This document shows positions 25,867-35,111 of a stretch of DNA of 64,000 nt, one piece after another. Position 1 is the first letter of the stretch; every line of letters begins with the position of its first letter. Location of the stretch: NCBI GenBank assembly GCA_021732215.1, contig JAKFVL010000008.1, positions 124,001-188,000 of the forward strand, read 5' to 3'. The stretch comes from Hyphomicrobiales bacterium. Lineage in GTDB: Bacteria > Pseudomonadota > Alphaproteobacteria > Rhizobiales > Xanthobacteraceae. A program made the position numbers and the translations under genes. The notes below the pieces were generated by a model. That model made no database searches. It saw nothing but the letters and a program-made list of their open reading frames with translations, and had not been told where the DNA came from.

Positions 25867-27158
25867 CGCAAATTCAAACGCAATCCGATCGAGCGTGCAT
25901 GAGCCTCGAGACCCTCGGCTTCGCCGAGCGTCATCGCTGCCGGGCCGAGCGCGCGCAGCTGGTCCGGCCCGCACTTCAGGATCGACGTTCGCTTCATGAA
26001 GTCAAGCACGCCGAGGCCGGAGGAGAACCGCGCCGACCGCGCGGTCGGCAGCACATGGTTCGACCCGCCGACATAATCGCCAATGGCTTCGGGCGTATGG
26101 GAGCCGAGAAAGATCGCGCCCGCATTGCGGATGCGGGCGGCGAGCGCATCCGGATCGGCGGTCATGATTTCGAGGTGCTCGGCGGCGATGGCGTCGGCCA
26201 GCGGCACGGCCTCATCGAGCGAGCCGACCAGAATGACGGCGCCGAAGTCTTTCCACGACGCACCTGCGATCTCGCCGCGCGGCAAGGTCTTGAGCTGGCC
26301 CTCGACGGCGCGCTCGACGCTCATGGCCAGTTCGGCGCTATCCGTAATCAGGATCGACTGGGCATTCACATCATGCTCGGCCTGCGCCAGCAGATCGGCC
26401 GCTATCCATTCGGCATTGGCGGTGCGATCGGCGATCACCAGCACCTCGGAGGGGCCGGCGATCATGTCGATACCCACTTTGCCGAACACGAGGCGCTTGG
26501 CGGCTGCGACATAGGCGTTGCCCGGACCGACAATCTTGGCGACCGGCGCGATGCTCGCCGTGCCGTAGGCCAGCGCCGCGACCGCCTGCGCGCCGCCGAC
26601 GCGATAGATTTCCGTGACGCCGCCGAGTTGCGCGGCAGCCAGCACCAGGGGGTTGAGCTTGCCGTCCGGCGTCGGCACCACCATCACCACGCGCGAAACG
26701 CCGGCGACCTTGGCCGGCACCGCATTCATCAGCACCGAGGAGGGATACGCCGCCGTGCCGCCCGGCACGTACAGGCCCACCGCCTCGATGGCGCTCCAGC
26801 GCCAGCCAAGCTCGACGCCCTGAGCATCGGTGAACCGCTCGTCCCTTGGCATCTGCCGTTCGTGAAACACCCGGATGCGATCCCGCGCGAAGGCCAGCGC
26901 ATCGAGCGTTTTGCCGTCACACGCCTTCACCGCGGCGTCGATTTCGCCCGGCGTGATCCGCAGACCCTTGGCATCGACGGAAAACCGATCGAACTTCTGG
27001 GTAGCCTCGATGACAGCAGCGTCGCCGCGCATGCGCACGTCATCGATGATCGCGCGCACAACGCTCTCGACATCGGCCGCGGTTTCTCGCCGGGCATCGA
27101 GAAACGCCTGGAAACGAGGCTTGAAATCGGCGCTGCGGCTGTCGAGGCGGATAGGCAT
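25863..27158 (-). CDS. hisD: Histidinol dehydrogenase
   Basis: This 431-residue zinc enzyme catalyses the last two steps of histidine synthesis, L-histidinol to L-histidine with NAD. Seen: [69 protein letters not shown] with the catalytic and metal His, and [23 protein letters not shown]. The start at 27158 (MPIRLDS) has GGAAAG eight bases before it. It heads a hisD-UPF0262-phosphatase transcript. Confidence 0.97.
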   Translation of the reverse strand: MPIRLDSRSADFKPRFQAFLDARRETAADVESVVRAIIDDVRMRGDAAVIEATQKFDRFSVDAKGLRITPGEIDAAVKACDGKTLDALAFARDRIRVFHERQMPRDERFTDAQGVELGWRWSAIEAVGLYVPGGTAAYPSSVLMNAVPAKVAGVSRVVMVVPTPDGKLNPLVLAAAQLGGVTEIYRVGGAQAVAALAYGTASIAPVAKIVGPGNAYVAAAKRLVFGKVGIDMIAGPSEVLVIADRTANAEWIAADLLAQAEHDVNAQSILITDSAELAMSVERAVEGQLKTLPRGEIAGASWKDFGAVILVGSLDEAVPLADAIAAEHLEIMTADPDALAARIRNAGAIFLGSHTPEAIGDYVGGSNHVLPTARSARFSSGLGVLDFMKRTSILKCGPDQLRALGPAAMTLGEAEGLEAHARSIGLRLNLR

Positions 27159-27303
27159 TGGACTTTCCATCGGCGGCGAGCTGTTTGCACCTGTTTGCCC
27201 TGCTCCAATCCCTGCTCAATGGCGTGATGGCCAATCGCCGTCAACCCTGGGGACTCGACCAATTCGTCATTGCCGGGCTTGACGATCTGAGAGCGCTCTA
27301 ACC

Positions 27304-27392
27304 GTCATTGCGAGGCCCGAAGAACCGAAGCAATCCACGTCGTGGCCCGGGACTGGATTGCTTCGCCGCGCAACGGCGCTCCTCGCAATGAC
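27304..27392. repeat. Dispersed inverted repeat (CATTGCGAGG family)
   Basis: The ends GTCATTGCGAGG and CCTCGCAATGAC are perfect inverted arms of 12 bp. Inside, GAAGCAATCCA pairs with TGGATTGCTTC. A second, shorter member lies at 58337-58414. It occupies the gap between murA and hisD. Confidence 0.85.
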
Positions 27393-27403
27393 AAAATGAA
27401 CGG

Positions 27404-28693
27404 CTAGCCGCTGATCCGCTCGATCTGGGCGCCGCAGGCCGAGAGCTTTTCCTCGAGCCGTTCGAATCCCCGATCGAGATGGTAGATGCGATTAACCATC
27501 GTTTCGCCCTCGGCCGCGAGCGCCGCGATCACCAGCGAGACCGAGGCCCGCAGGTCGGTCGCCATCACCGGCGCGCCGCGCAGCTTGTCGATTCCTTCTA
27601 TCGTTGCCGTCTCGCCATCGAGCGCGATGCGCGCGCCGAACCGGGCCAGCTCCTGCACATGCATGAAGCGGTTCTCGAAGATCGTTTCGGTGATATGCGA
27701 CGCGCCCTTGGCGCGCGTCATCAGCGCCATCAGTTGCGCCTGAAGATCGGTCGGAAAGCCGGGGAACGGAGCGGTCGTGACTTCAACCGGCGCGAGGCCC
27801 GCGCCGTTGCGCGAGACGCGGATGCCTTCGTTGTTCGGCGTGACCGTCGCGCCGGCCTGCACCAGCACGTCGAGCGCCGATTGCAGCAGTTCGGGCCGCG
27901 CACCGGCGAGCTGCACGTCGCCGCCGGTCATCGCGACCGCCATGGCGTAGGTGCCGGTTTCGATGCGATCGGGCAGCACCTGATGCCGCGCGCCGCTGAG
28001 CTTCTTCACGCCGTCGATGACGATTTTCGGTGTACCCGCGCCGGTGATCTTCGCGCCCATCTTGTTGAGGCAATCGGCAACATCGGCGATTTCCGGCTCG
28101 CACGCGGCGTTGACGATCGTGGTGGTGCCCTTGGCCAGCGTCGCCGCCATCAGCGCGACGTGAGTGCCGCTGACGGTGACTTTCGGGAATTCGATCGTTG
28201 CGCCCCTGAGGCCGTTCGGCGCTTTCGCGACCACATAGCCCGCATCGATGGTCAGATCTGCGCCGAGCTTTTCCAGCGCCATGATGAGCAAATCGACCGG
28301 CCGGGTGCCGATGGCGCAACCGCCCGGCAGCGAGACTTTTGCTTCGCCCATGCGCGCAAGCAGCGGCGCGATCACCCAGAAGCTCGCGCGCATCTTCGAG
28401 ACGAGCTCGTAAGGCGCGGTGGTGTCGATGATCTCCGCAGCGGAAATATGCAGGGTCTGGCCCTGATACTCCTGATCGCCGGAGCGCTTGCCCGCGGCCA
28501 TGATATCCACGCCATGATTGCCGAGAATGCGCTGAAGCTGCGCCACGTCGGCGAGGCGCGGCACATTGTCGAGGATCAGCGTCTCGTCGCTGAGCAAGCC
28601 AGCGATCATCAGCGGCAGGGCGGCATTCTTCGCGCCGGAAATCGGGATGGTGCCGTTGAGCTTGTTGCCGCCAACGATGCGAATGCGATCCAT
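27404..28693 (-). CDS. murA: UDP-N-acetylglucosamine 1-carboxyvinyltransferase
   Basis: This 429-residue enzyme transfers enolpyruvate to UDP-GlcNAc, the first committed step of peptidoglycan synthesis in the cytosol. Residues seen: Lys22 in [11 protein letters not shown], fosfomycin-target Cys126 in [16 protein letters not shown], and the late [14 protein letters not shown]. The start at 28693 has AGGA eight bases before it; an ATG at 28720 adds nine residues without support. The gene is followed on the same strand by a repeat element and then hisD. Confidence 0.97.
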   Translation of the reverse strand: MDRIRIVGGNKLNGTIPISGAKNAALPLMIAGLLSDETLILDNVPRLADVAQLQRILGNHGVDIMAAGKRSGDQEYQGQTLHISAAEIIDTTAPYELVSKMRASFWVIAPLLARMGEAKVSLPGGCAIGTRPVDLLIMALEKLGADLTIDAGYVVAKAPNGLRGATIEFPKVTVSGTHVALMAATLAKGTTTIVNAACEPEIADVADCLNKMGAKITGAGTPKIVIDGVKKLSGARHQVLPDRIETGTYAMAVAMTGGDVQLAGARPELLQSALDVLVQAGATVTPNNEGIRVSRNGAGLAPVEVTTAPFPGFPTDLQAQLMALMTRAKGASHITETIFENRFMHVQELARFGARIALDGETATIEGIDKLRGAPVMATDLRASVSLVIAALAAEGETMVNRIYHLDRGFERLEEKLSACGAQIERISG

Positions 28694-28808
28694 GCCAAAT
28701 CCTGCCGTTTTGCGATGCAAACTTTTAGATCATTCGGCCCGGTGAGGGAACCGGCCAGAAAGACCTTCTATTCGGGCTAATTGAGTTGATTCAGCGGCAT
28801 TTGCGCCG

Positions 28809-29468
28809 TCAAACGCCATTGATGTCGGCATTCTCCAGAATCGTTTTCGGATAACCCCGCCGGACCACCCCGATCATGGCGCGGCCGACCTGCTCCGTCG
28901 TCGTGACGTATTTCGGTGCGAGGCTATGAAGCAAGGTCAGGAGCGGCGAAGCCACCGTGTAAAACGCCTGATACCACGCCGTTTTTGAACGGATGCCGTG
29001 CAGCGGCTGGATGATGCCGGGCCGGAACATGTAGGCCGCCTTGAACGGCAGCTTGAACAGGTCGTTTTCCGTCTTGCCCTTCACCCGCGCCCACATCACG
29101 CCTCCCTGCTCGGAGCTGTCGGCACCGGTGCCCGTGACATAGACAAAGGTCATGGCGGGATTGATCCGCGACAACGGGTGCGCCGCCGCCATGGTGACGT
29201 CGTAGGTCAGCCGCCGATAGTCCGCCTCGTTCATGCCCACAGACGTCACGCCGAGGCAGAAGAAGCAGGCGTCGTATCCCGACATTTCGCTTTCCAGCGC
29301 GGTGAAGTCGAGGAAATCGGCGTGGATGATTTCGCGGAGCTTGTCGTGACGCTGGCCGGTCGTGCTGCGGCCGATCGCGAGGACGGCCTCGACCTGCGGA
29401 TCGATAAGGCATTCGCGCAGCACGCCCTGCCCCACCATTCCGGTCGCGCCGAACAAGATGACTTTCAT
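28809..29468 (-). CDS. NAD(P)-binding Rossmann-fold oxidoreductase/epimerase
   Basis: This 219-residue protein starts with the dinucleotide-binding motif VILFGATGMVGQGVLRE. Further atypical short-chain dehydrogenase features are DACFFCLGVTSVGMNEADYRRLTYD and FVYVTGTGADS. It lacks a clear YxxxK catalytic pair, as in NmrA/HTATIP2-like binding proteins. Substrate unknown. GGAG precedes the ATG at 29468; the frame extends to 29495. It is separated from murA by about 115 bases. Confidence 0.85.
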   Translation of the reverse strand: MKVILFGATGMVGQGVLRECLIDPQVEAVLAIGRSTTGQRHDKLREIIHADFLDFTALESEMSGYDACFFCLGVTSVGMNEADYRRLTYDVTMAAAHPLSRINPAMTFVYVTGTGADSSEQGGVMWARVKGKTENDLFKLPFKAAYMFRPGIIQPLHGIRSKTAWYQAFYTVASPLLTLLHSLAPKYVTTTEQVGRAMIGVVRRGYPKTILENADINGV

Positions 29469-29544
29469 GACGTCTCCAGCCGACCAACGCCGCATGGCGG
29501 GTCGCTCGGAGCACCGCCGGCATCGTTATATGGGATTATTCCGA

Positions 29545-29724
29545 TCAATCCGAAGGGCCGGCGTCCGATAACTCGCCTTTGGCCTGTAGACTGCGATCGC
29601 GGGCCTGTTGTTTGGCCTGTTCCTTGCGCCGCTTCAGGTTCGCGCGCAGAGCAGCGCTCAATCGCTGCTGGCGCGCGAGTTCTGATTTGCCTTGGCTTTT
29701 ATTTGAGCCGGTTTTATCGCTCAT
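29545..29724 (-). CDS. Small charged protein of unknown function (59 aa)
   Basis: This short frame encodes MSDKTGSNKSQGKSELARQQ followed by RLSAALRANLKRRKEQAKQQ and ends QAKGELSDAGPSD. It is rich in Lys, Arg, Gln and Ala and is predicted mostly helical, with no signal or membrane segment. I recall similar small proteins beside murA in Bradyrhizobium relatives, which is the main support besides codon pattern. No strong ribosome site is seen. It could bind nucleic acid, but nothing shows this. Confidence 0.65.
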   Translation of the reverse strand: MSDKTGSNKSQGKSELARQQRLSAALRANLKRRKEQAKQQARDRSLQAKGELSDAGPSD

Positions 29725-29960
29725 GACGACCGCAGGACGGACAGGAACCCAAAGTACATAAGGTATGTATCATGACTACCCGGCGCGGGCGTGTCCGAAA
29801 TCGGGTCGTTGGAACGCCAGCGAATGTCCCAAACCTTCCAGAGACCAAGCGAATTCAGCAGGTTGACGCCGGGCGCGGCGATGCTTGCGCCTTGGGGGGC
29901 ATTGTGGCAAGGATCGCCCCGTTTAGCGGGCCTTCCCGCTGATTCCTGCATAGCCGGTTC

Positions 29961-30035
29961 GCTGCCGTAGCTCAGTGGTAGAGCACTTCATTGGTAATGA
30001 AGAGGTCGACAGTTCAATCCTGTCTGGCAGCACCA
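29961..30035 (+). tRNA. tRNA-Thr (GGT)
   Basis: A full cloverleaf is seen: acceptor GCTGCCG with TGGCAGC, D-arm AGCTCAGTGGTAGAGC, anticodon stem CTTCA/TGAAG with loop TTGGTAA giving anticodon GGT, T-arm AGTTCAATCC, and encoded CCA. 75 nucleotides. Confidence 0.97.
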
Positions 30036-30141
30036 GCGCTCCCCTCACCGGACAAGTCGCGCTGACATAACAAACGCGCAGAAGAACGCGCAGACCGCTG
30101 TCGCGATCTGCGCGTTGTAGCCTGACACTGGCGAGGCTGCG

Positions 30142-30375
30142 TCAAGCAGCCTTCCATTGTTTCGTTACGTCGTTGGCCGCCCTGTTGAGATGAACGTGCT
30201 GATCGACATGATCGACCCACGCCATCGGAATCAGATGATGCTTGCCGTCCGGCGCATCGTTCTTGGTCAGCTTGATGTCGCTCATGCCTTCCAGGTGATC
30301 GACAGCGCCAACCTTTTTTCCGTCGGACGAAATCACGTCCATATGTTCCTTGATCTGTGATGACTGCACAGCCAT
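30142..30375 (-). CDS. DUF2171 domain protein
   Basis: This 77-residue protein matches DUF2171: IKEHMDVISSDGKKVGAVDHLEG, IKLTKNDAPDGKHHLIPMAWVDHVD and VHLNRAANDV. The fold resembles PRC-barrel-like small domains that respond to stress, but the function is unknown. AAGGAGG before the ATG at 30375 is strong and fixes the start, though the frame is open to 30594. It is divergent from bioB. Confidence 0.88.
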   Translation of the reverse strand: MAVQSSQIKEHMDVISSDGKKVGAVDHLEGMSDIKLTKNDAPDGKHHLIPMAWVDHVDQHVHLNRAANDVTKQWKAA

Positions 30376-30583
30376 GGCAACCTCCTTGCTTGTTGATTGT
30401 GTCCGATAACGCAAGGTTGCCGGATTGGTTCGCAGCGCAGTTGTAATTTGTCGGTATAACGTTCCCGGCGCAGGAACTGTCCACCATGGCAACGTTGAAA
30501 AGTGAACGGACCGCGCATGGATATGCTGCGCGATGGCCTCTATGGTCCGCCGCCCTGATTCAGCTTTCGGAAGGACTGCGAGC

Positions 30584-31624
30584 ATGACCGCCACGCCCGT
30601 AAACTCTCATGAGGGCCATCGATTGCCGGCCAACACGCGGCATGACTGGTCGCGCGACGAAGCTCAGCGGCTTTACGATCGGCCGTTCGCCGACCTGATT
30701 TTTCAGGCGCAGGGCATTCACCGGCAGAATTTCGATCCCAATCATGTGGAGACCGCGAGTCTGCTCAGCATCAAGACCGGCGGCTGTCCGGAAGACTGCG
30801 GCTATTGCTCGCAGAGCGCGCACTACGACACCGGCGTAAAGGCCACGCGGCTGATGGACCGCGCCGTCGTTGTGGAAACGGCACGCCGCGCCCGCGACGC
30901 CGGTGCGAGCCGCTTCTGTATGGCCGCGGCCTGGCGCAATCCGAAGGATCGCGATCTCGATCAGGTCTGCGACATGGTGAGCGCAGTAAAAGAGCTGGGC
31001 ATGGAGACATGCGCGACGCTCGGCATGCTGACCCCCGATCAGGCTTCCCGGCTACAGCGCGCCGGACTCGATTTCTATAACCACAACGTCGATACCTCGC
31101 CGGAGTTCTACGGCCGGATCATCACCACGCGGACGATGCAGGACCGCATCGACACGCTGGCGCACGCACGCGAGGCTGGACTGAAGGTCTGCTGCGGCGG
31201 CATCGTCGGGATGGGCGAACAGATCGAGGATCGCCTCGGCATGCTGGTGCTGCTGGCGAACCTGCCGCATCACCCGGAGAGCGTGCCTATCAATCTCTGG
31301 AACGAGGTGAGGGGCGTGCCGGTCAACGACACCGCGTCGCAGCCCGACCCGATCGCGCTGGTGCGGATGATCGCGGTGGCGCGCATCATGATGCCGCAAA
31401 GCGTGGTGCGGTTGTCGGCCGGACGCCAGTACATGAGCGACGAATTGCAGGCGCTGTGTTTCCTCGCAGGCGCCAACTCCATTTTCGTCGGCGACGTGCT
31501 GCTGACGACAAAGAACCCCCAACGGGACCGCGATGCGGAGCTGCTGTCGCGGCTCGGTATTCATTCGCGGCTCGACACCGCCGGCACAGCGGGCAACCAG
31601 CCCTCCGCTGCCGCCGCAACCTGA
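30584..31624 (+). CDS. bioB: Biotin synthase
   Basis: This 346-residue radical SAM enzyme inserts sulphur into dethiobiotin. The cluster motif [16 protein letters not shown] supplies Cys68, Cys72 and Cys75 for the 4Fe-4S centre. [12 protein letters not shown] and [13 protein letters not shown] (with the Arg binding the second cluster) follow. The start at 30584 has GGAAGGA at 30569. No other bio genes are adjacent, so biotin synthesis is split in this genome or partly absent. An MBL hydrolase gene follows on the same strand. Confidence 0.97.
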   Translation: MTATPVNSHEGHRLPANTRHDWSRDEAQRLYDRPFADLIFQAQGIHRQNFDPNHVETASLLSIKTGGCPEDCGYCSQSAHYDTGVKATRLMDRAVVVETARRARDAGASRFCMAAAWRNPKDRDLDQVCDMVSAVKELGMETCATLGMLTPDQASRLQRAGLDFYNHNVDTSPEFYGRIITTRTMQDRIDTLAHAREAGLKVCCGGIVGMGEQIEDRLGMLVLLANLPHHPESVPINLWNEVRGVPVNDTASQPDPIALVRMIAVARIMMPQSVVRLSAGRQYMSDELQALCFLAGANSIFVGDVLLTTKNPQRDRDAELLSRLGIHSRLDTAGTAGNQPSAAAAT

Positions 31625-31723
31625 GCCTGTCCGGGCCGCCGCGCGCCGCATGGCTGGGGTGCCGAATTTGGCTGGCGTTGCTGCGTGGCTGCCGGTAAGC
31701 CGGATGCAGATACAGGCAGGCCG

Positions 31724-32785
31724 ATGCACTCAAAGACCGACCCCGCTCAACTGGCAGCCGAACTGCGCTACCCGTGGGAGACGCCTCCGGGCGCTGGAGA
31801 GGCGATCGAGATCGCCCCGGGCGTGATCTGGGTGCGGCTCAAGCTGCCGTTCCGGCTCAATCATGTGAACATCTATCTGCTGGAAGACGGCGACGGGTGG
31901 ACCATCGTCGATGCGGGCTTCGGCAACGACGAATCGATCGCCGCGTGGGAGGCGCTGTTCGCCGGCCCCCTCAAGGAAATGAGGATCAACCGCCTGATCG
32001 TGACCCATTCGCATCCGGACCATGTCGGCCTTGCCGGCTGGCTGGTCGAGCGTTTCGGGTGCGCATTCTACATGACGCAGGTCGAGTATCTGCAGACGAT
32101 CTATCACCAGAACCGCGGCACCGACGAGCGGCGCGAGAACAGCCGTCAGTTCTTCCTGCGTCACGGCATGGATCAGGACCTCACCAAGGCGCTGATGAGC
32201 CGCGGCCAGGATTATCTGAAACGCACCGCTCCGCTGCCTGCCGCCTACAAGCGGCTGTCGGACGGGCAGCAGATCAGAATCGGCAAGCGCGAATTCTCGG
32301 TGCTGACCGGCGGCGGCCACGCACCGGAGCAGTTGATGCTCTATTGCGCGGCCGAGAAACTTTTTCTCTCCGCCGATCAGGTGCTGAGCAAGATTTCACC
32401 CAATGTCAGTGTGTGGGCGCACGAGCCTGACGCCAATGCGCTCGGCATGTATCTCACGTCGCTGCAGCGGCTGTCGGGTTTGCTGCCTGCGGATACGCTG
32501 GTGCTGCCGGGCCACGGCGTGCCGTTCTACGGCGTCAAGACCCGCATCAAGCAGCTCGCCGATCATCACGAAGAGCGCTGCCAGATGATCGCGGATGCTT
32601 GCCGCGAGACGCCGAAGACGTCGGCGCAACTCGTCCCGGTCGTGTTCTACAAGCACACGCTGGACGCTCATCAGACCGGTTTCGCCGCCGGCGAACTGAT
32701 CGCGCATGTAAACCACATGCTGGCCGAGAAGCGGCTCGCAGTCGCCCGGTCCACCGACGGCATTCTGCGCTTCCGCACCATCTGA
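31724..32785 (+). CDS. MBL-fold metallohydrolase
   Basis: This 353-residue protein has the complete metallo-beta-lactamase metal set: THSHPDHVGLAGWL (HxHxDH), GGGHAPEQ, FLSADQVLSKISP and LPGHGVPFYG. The N-terminal LPFRLNHVNIYLLEDGDGW is the usual first strand pair, and the last 80 residues form a helical winged domain as in LACTB2-like or glyoxalase II-like enzymes. It lacks a signal peptide and is cytosolic. The precise substrate is unknown. The ATG at 31724 is preceded by a short AGG; the frame reaches 31685. Confidence 0.88.
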   Translation: MHSKTDPAQLAAELRYPWETPPGAGEAIEIAPGVIWVRLKLPFRLNHVNIYLLEDGDGWTIVDAGFGNDESIAAWEALFAGPLKEMRINRLIVTHSHPDHVGLAGWLVERFGCAFYMTQVEYLQTIYHQNRGTDERRENSRQFFLRHGMDQDLTKALMSRGQDYLKRTAPLPAAYKRLSDGQQIRIGKREFSVLTGGGHAPEQLMLYCAAEKLFLSADQVLSKISPNVSVWAHEPDANALGMYLTSLQRLSGLLPADTLVLPGHGVPFYGVKTRIKQLADHHEERCQMIADACRETPKTSAQLVPVVFYKHTLDAHQTGFAAGELIAHVNHMLAEKRLAVARSTDGILRFRTI

Positions 32786-32993
32786 ACGCTCCGCCCAAAC
32801 GGCCCGGATTCGGCATGAGATCCGGTCGGCCAGAGGCCGTGGAAATACATACCCATTTCTGGGGCCACAAAAGCCATGGCTGGCGCTGGAATTGATCTCG
32901 ACAGCAAAGCTAGAAACGCTCTAAGACATCTCTGCAAAAATCAAGACGTGGGTTCCGGGCTGAACATTTTAGCCTCGTTTTCAAGGCCTTGAG

Positions 32994-34223
32994 ATGGATT
33001 ACAGCAGATTTTTCACCGATGCGATCGGTCGCCTGCATGACGAGCGCCGCTATCGCGTCTTTGCCGACCTGGAACGTCTGGCCGGACGCTTTCCGCATGC
33101 GATCTGGCATTCGCCGCGCGGCGCCAAGCCGGTCGTGATGTGGTGCTCCAACGATTACCTCGGCATGGGCCAGCACCCCAAGGTGGTCGGCGCCATGGTC
33201 GAGACCGCGACCCGGGTCGGCACCGGCGCGGGCGGTACCCGCAATATTGCCGGCACCACCCACGCACTGACGAAGCTCGAAACCGAACTGGCCGATCTGC
33301 ATGGCAAGGAAGCAGCGCTGGTGTTTACGTCCGGCTACGTCTCCAACCAGACCGGAATTTCCACGATCGCCAGGCTGATGCCGGATTGTCTGATCCTGTC
33401 CGACGCGCTCAATCACAATTCGATGATCGAGGGCATTCGCGAGGCGCGCTGCGAGCGGCAGGTGTTCCGCCACAACGATGTCGCGCATCTGGACGAGCTG
33501 TTGCGTGCCGCCAATCCGGCCCGTCCGAAACTGATCGCCTGCGAGAGCCTGTATTCGATGGACGGCGATATCGCCCCGCTCGGCCGCATCTGCGATCTCG
33601 CCGAACAGTACGGCGCGATGACATATGTCGACGAAGTTCACGCCGTCGGCATGTACGGCTCGCGCGGCGGCGGCATCGCCGAACGCGACGGCGTCATGCA
33701 CCGGATCGATATTCTCGAAGGCACGCTGGCAAAGGCCTTCGGCTGTCTCGGCGGTTACATCGCCGGAAAGTCCTATGTAATCGATGCCGTGCGATCCTAC
33801 GCACCAGGATTTATCTTTACGACCGCGCTGCCGCCGGCGGTCTGCGCCGCAGCGACCGCGGCGATCCAGCATCTCAAGGCATCGCAATGGGAGCGCGAAC
33901 GCCATCAGGACCGCGCCGCGCGAGTCAAAGACATTCTCAGCGCCGCAGGACTGCCGGTGATGTCGAATTCGACCCACATCGTGCCGGTGTTCGTCGGCGA
34001 TGCCGAACTTTGCAAGCAGGCCAGCGACCTGCTGCTGGAAGATCACGGCATCTATATCCAGCCGATCAACTATCCGACCGTCGCCAAGGGGACGGAACGG
34101 CTGCGCATCACGCCGTCGCCCTATCATGAGGATGCGCTGATCGACCGGCTGGCCGAGGCGCTGGTTCAGGTGTGGGGCCGGCTCAATCTGCCGCTCGGAT
34201 CACGCTCGCTCGCCGCGGAGTGA
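32994..34223 (+). CDS. hemA: 5-aminolevulinate synthase
   Basis: This 409-residue PLP enzyme condenses glycine with succinyl-CoA in the C4 (Shemin) route, the first step of heme and tetrapyrrole synthesis in alphaproteobacteria. Features: [46 protein letters not shown] and the PLP lysine Lys247 in [15 protein letters not shown]. Length is typical. The upstream 208 bases contain no clear FNR/FixK box (TTGAT-N4-ATCAA). It converges with a FixJ-like regulator gene 17 bases away. Confidence 0.97.
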   Translation: MDYSRFFTDAIGRLHDERRYRVFADLERLAGRFPHAIWHSPRGAKPVVMWCSNDYLGMGQHPKVVGAMVETATRVGTGAGGTRNIAGTTHALTKLETELADLHGKEAALVFTSGYVSNQTGISTIARLMPDCLILSDALNHNSMIEGIREARCERQVFRHNDVAHLDELLRAANPARPKLIACESLYSMDGDIAPLGRICDLAEQYGAMTYVDEVHAVGMYGSRGGGIAERDGVMHRIDILEGTLAKAFGCLGGYIAGKSYVIDAVRSYAPGFIFTTALPPAVCAAATAAIQHLKASQWERERHQDRAARVKDILSAAGLPVMSNSTHIVPVFVGDAELCKQASDLLLEDHGIYIQPINYPTVAKGTERLRITPSPYHEDALIDRLAEALVQVWGRLNLPLGSRSLAAE

Positions 34224-34240
34224 ATTCGCGCCGATCAGTC

Positions 34241-34909
34241 TCAGCGCTGGACTGCGGCGGCGCGTGAACTGCCTCGCACATCCGACAATACGATCCGCAT
34301 CATGTCGGCCGAGTTGCGCGCGCCGAGCTTGTCCATGATCCGCGCGCGGTGGACCTCGATGGTGCGCGGGCTGATGCCGAGCCGCCGCCCGGCCTCCTTG
34401 TTGGACGCGCCGTAAGCCAGCAGACCCAGAACGTCCCGCTCGCGCCCTGTCAGCAGATGAAGGCTCGCAACGTTTGCAAGCCCTCCAATCGCGGCATCGG
34501 ATGTCCGGCGATGGCCGAGAACCGCATCGCGAATCCGGTCGATCATCGTGGAGGCGACAAACGGCTTTTCGAGAAAATCGAGCGCGCCGTTTTTCATGGC
34601 CTCGACCGCGAGCGCGATATCGGATCGCCCCGACATCATGATGACTGGCGCCGAAATCTTCAAAAGCGCGAGTTGTCGGAGCACTTCCATCCCCGACCAG
34701 CCCGGCAGGTGAAGATCGAGCACGACGCATGCGGGCGACAGCGACGGGGCCGCCTCGATAAACGAGTGCCCGTCTTCGAACGTGCGGGAGGTAAAACCCT
34801 CGATCCTCAGCAGCAGGGACAAGGCATCCCGCACCGATCCGTCATCGTCGACCACGGCGACTGGAAAATTCGAAAAAGACGTGGCGGCATGTCCCATCGG
34901 AGGTAGCAT
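34241..34909 (-). CDS. FixJ-family two-component response regulator
   Basis: This 222-residue regulator has a receiver domain (DDDGSVRDAL acidic pocket, phospho-acceptor Asp65 in CVVLDLHLPG, Lys in FLEKPFVAS) and a C-terminal LuxR-type helix-turn-helix (LTGRERDVLGLLAYGASNKEAGRRLG). A second ATG at 34897 is possible. The gene is transcribed away from the large sensor kinase gene that begins 200 bases upstream, so it may be that kinase's partner, or an orphan. Confidence 0.9.
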   Translation of the reverse strand: MLPPMGHAATSFSNFPVAVVDDDGSVRDALSLLLRIEGFTSRTFEDGHSFIEAAPSLSPACVVLDLHLPGWSGMEVLRQLALLKISAPVIMMSGRSDIALAVEAMKNGALDFLEKPFVASTMIDRIRDAVLGHRRTSDAAIGGLANVASLHLLTGRERDVLGLLAYGASNKEAGRRLGISPRTIEVHRARIMDKLGARNSADMMRIVLSDVRGSSRAAAVQR

Positions 34910-35111
34910 TCTCTTCTGACGCTACTTATACGTGTATATTGATTCGGATGGTTGTAGCAATTGCTGGCAGCGCTTGTCGGTAGTTTGCCGGATGATCTGG
35001 GCTTGTTGGCCTATCGGCGACCTTTGGGGCCATTGTGCTGAAGCTGGCCAAGGTTCAACCTTCCAGCCAGGGTCAATCGGGGCTTCGGCAATCCCGCCGG
35101 GGAGTTCGACA

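Noticed and set aside
25719-27227. 502-codon plus-strand frame opposite hisD
   Set aside because: Shadow of hisD; composition is Arg/His/Gly-rich and no motif is found.
29721-29951. 76-codon minus-strand frame before tRNA-Thr
   Set aside because: No ribosome site, no resemblance to a family, and it overlaps the start of the small charged protein gene.
32786-32993. Possible FNR/FixK box upstream of hemA
   Set aside because: Only a half-match (TTGATCTCGACAGCAA) was found; the required ATCAA half is missing.
34932-35111. 60-codon N-terminal extension of the sensor kinase
   Set aside because: The translated part is Trp/Cys-rich and unlike kinase starts; GGGGAG precedes the ATG at 35112.
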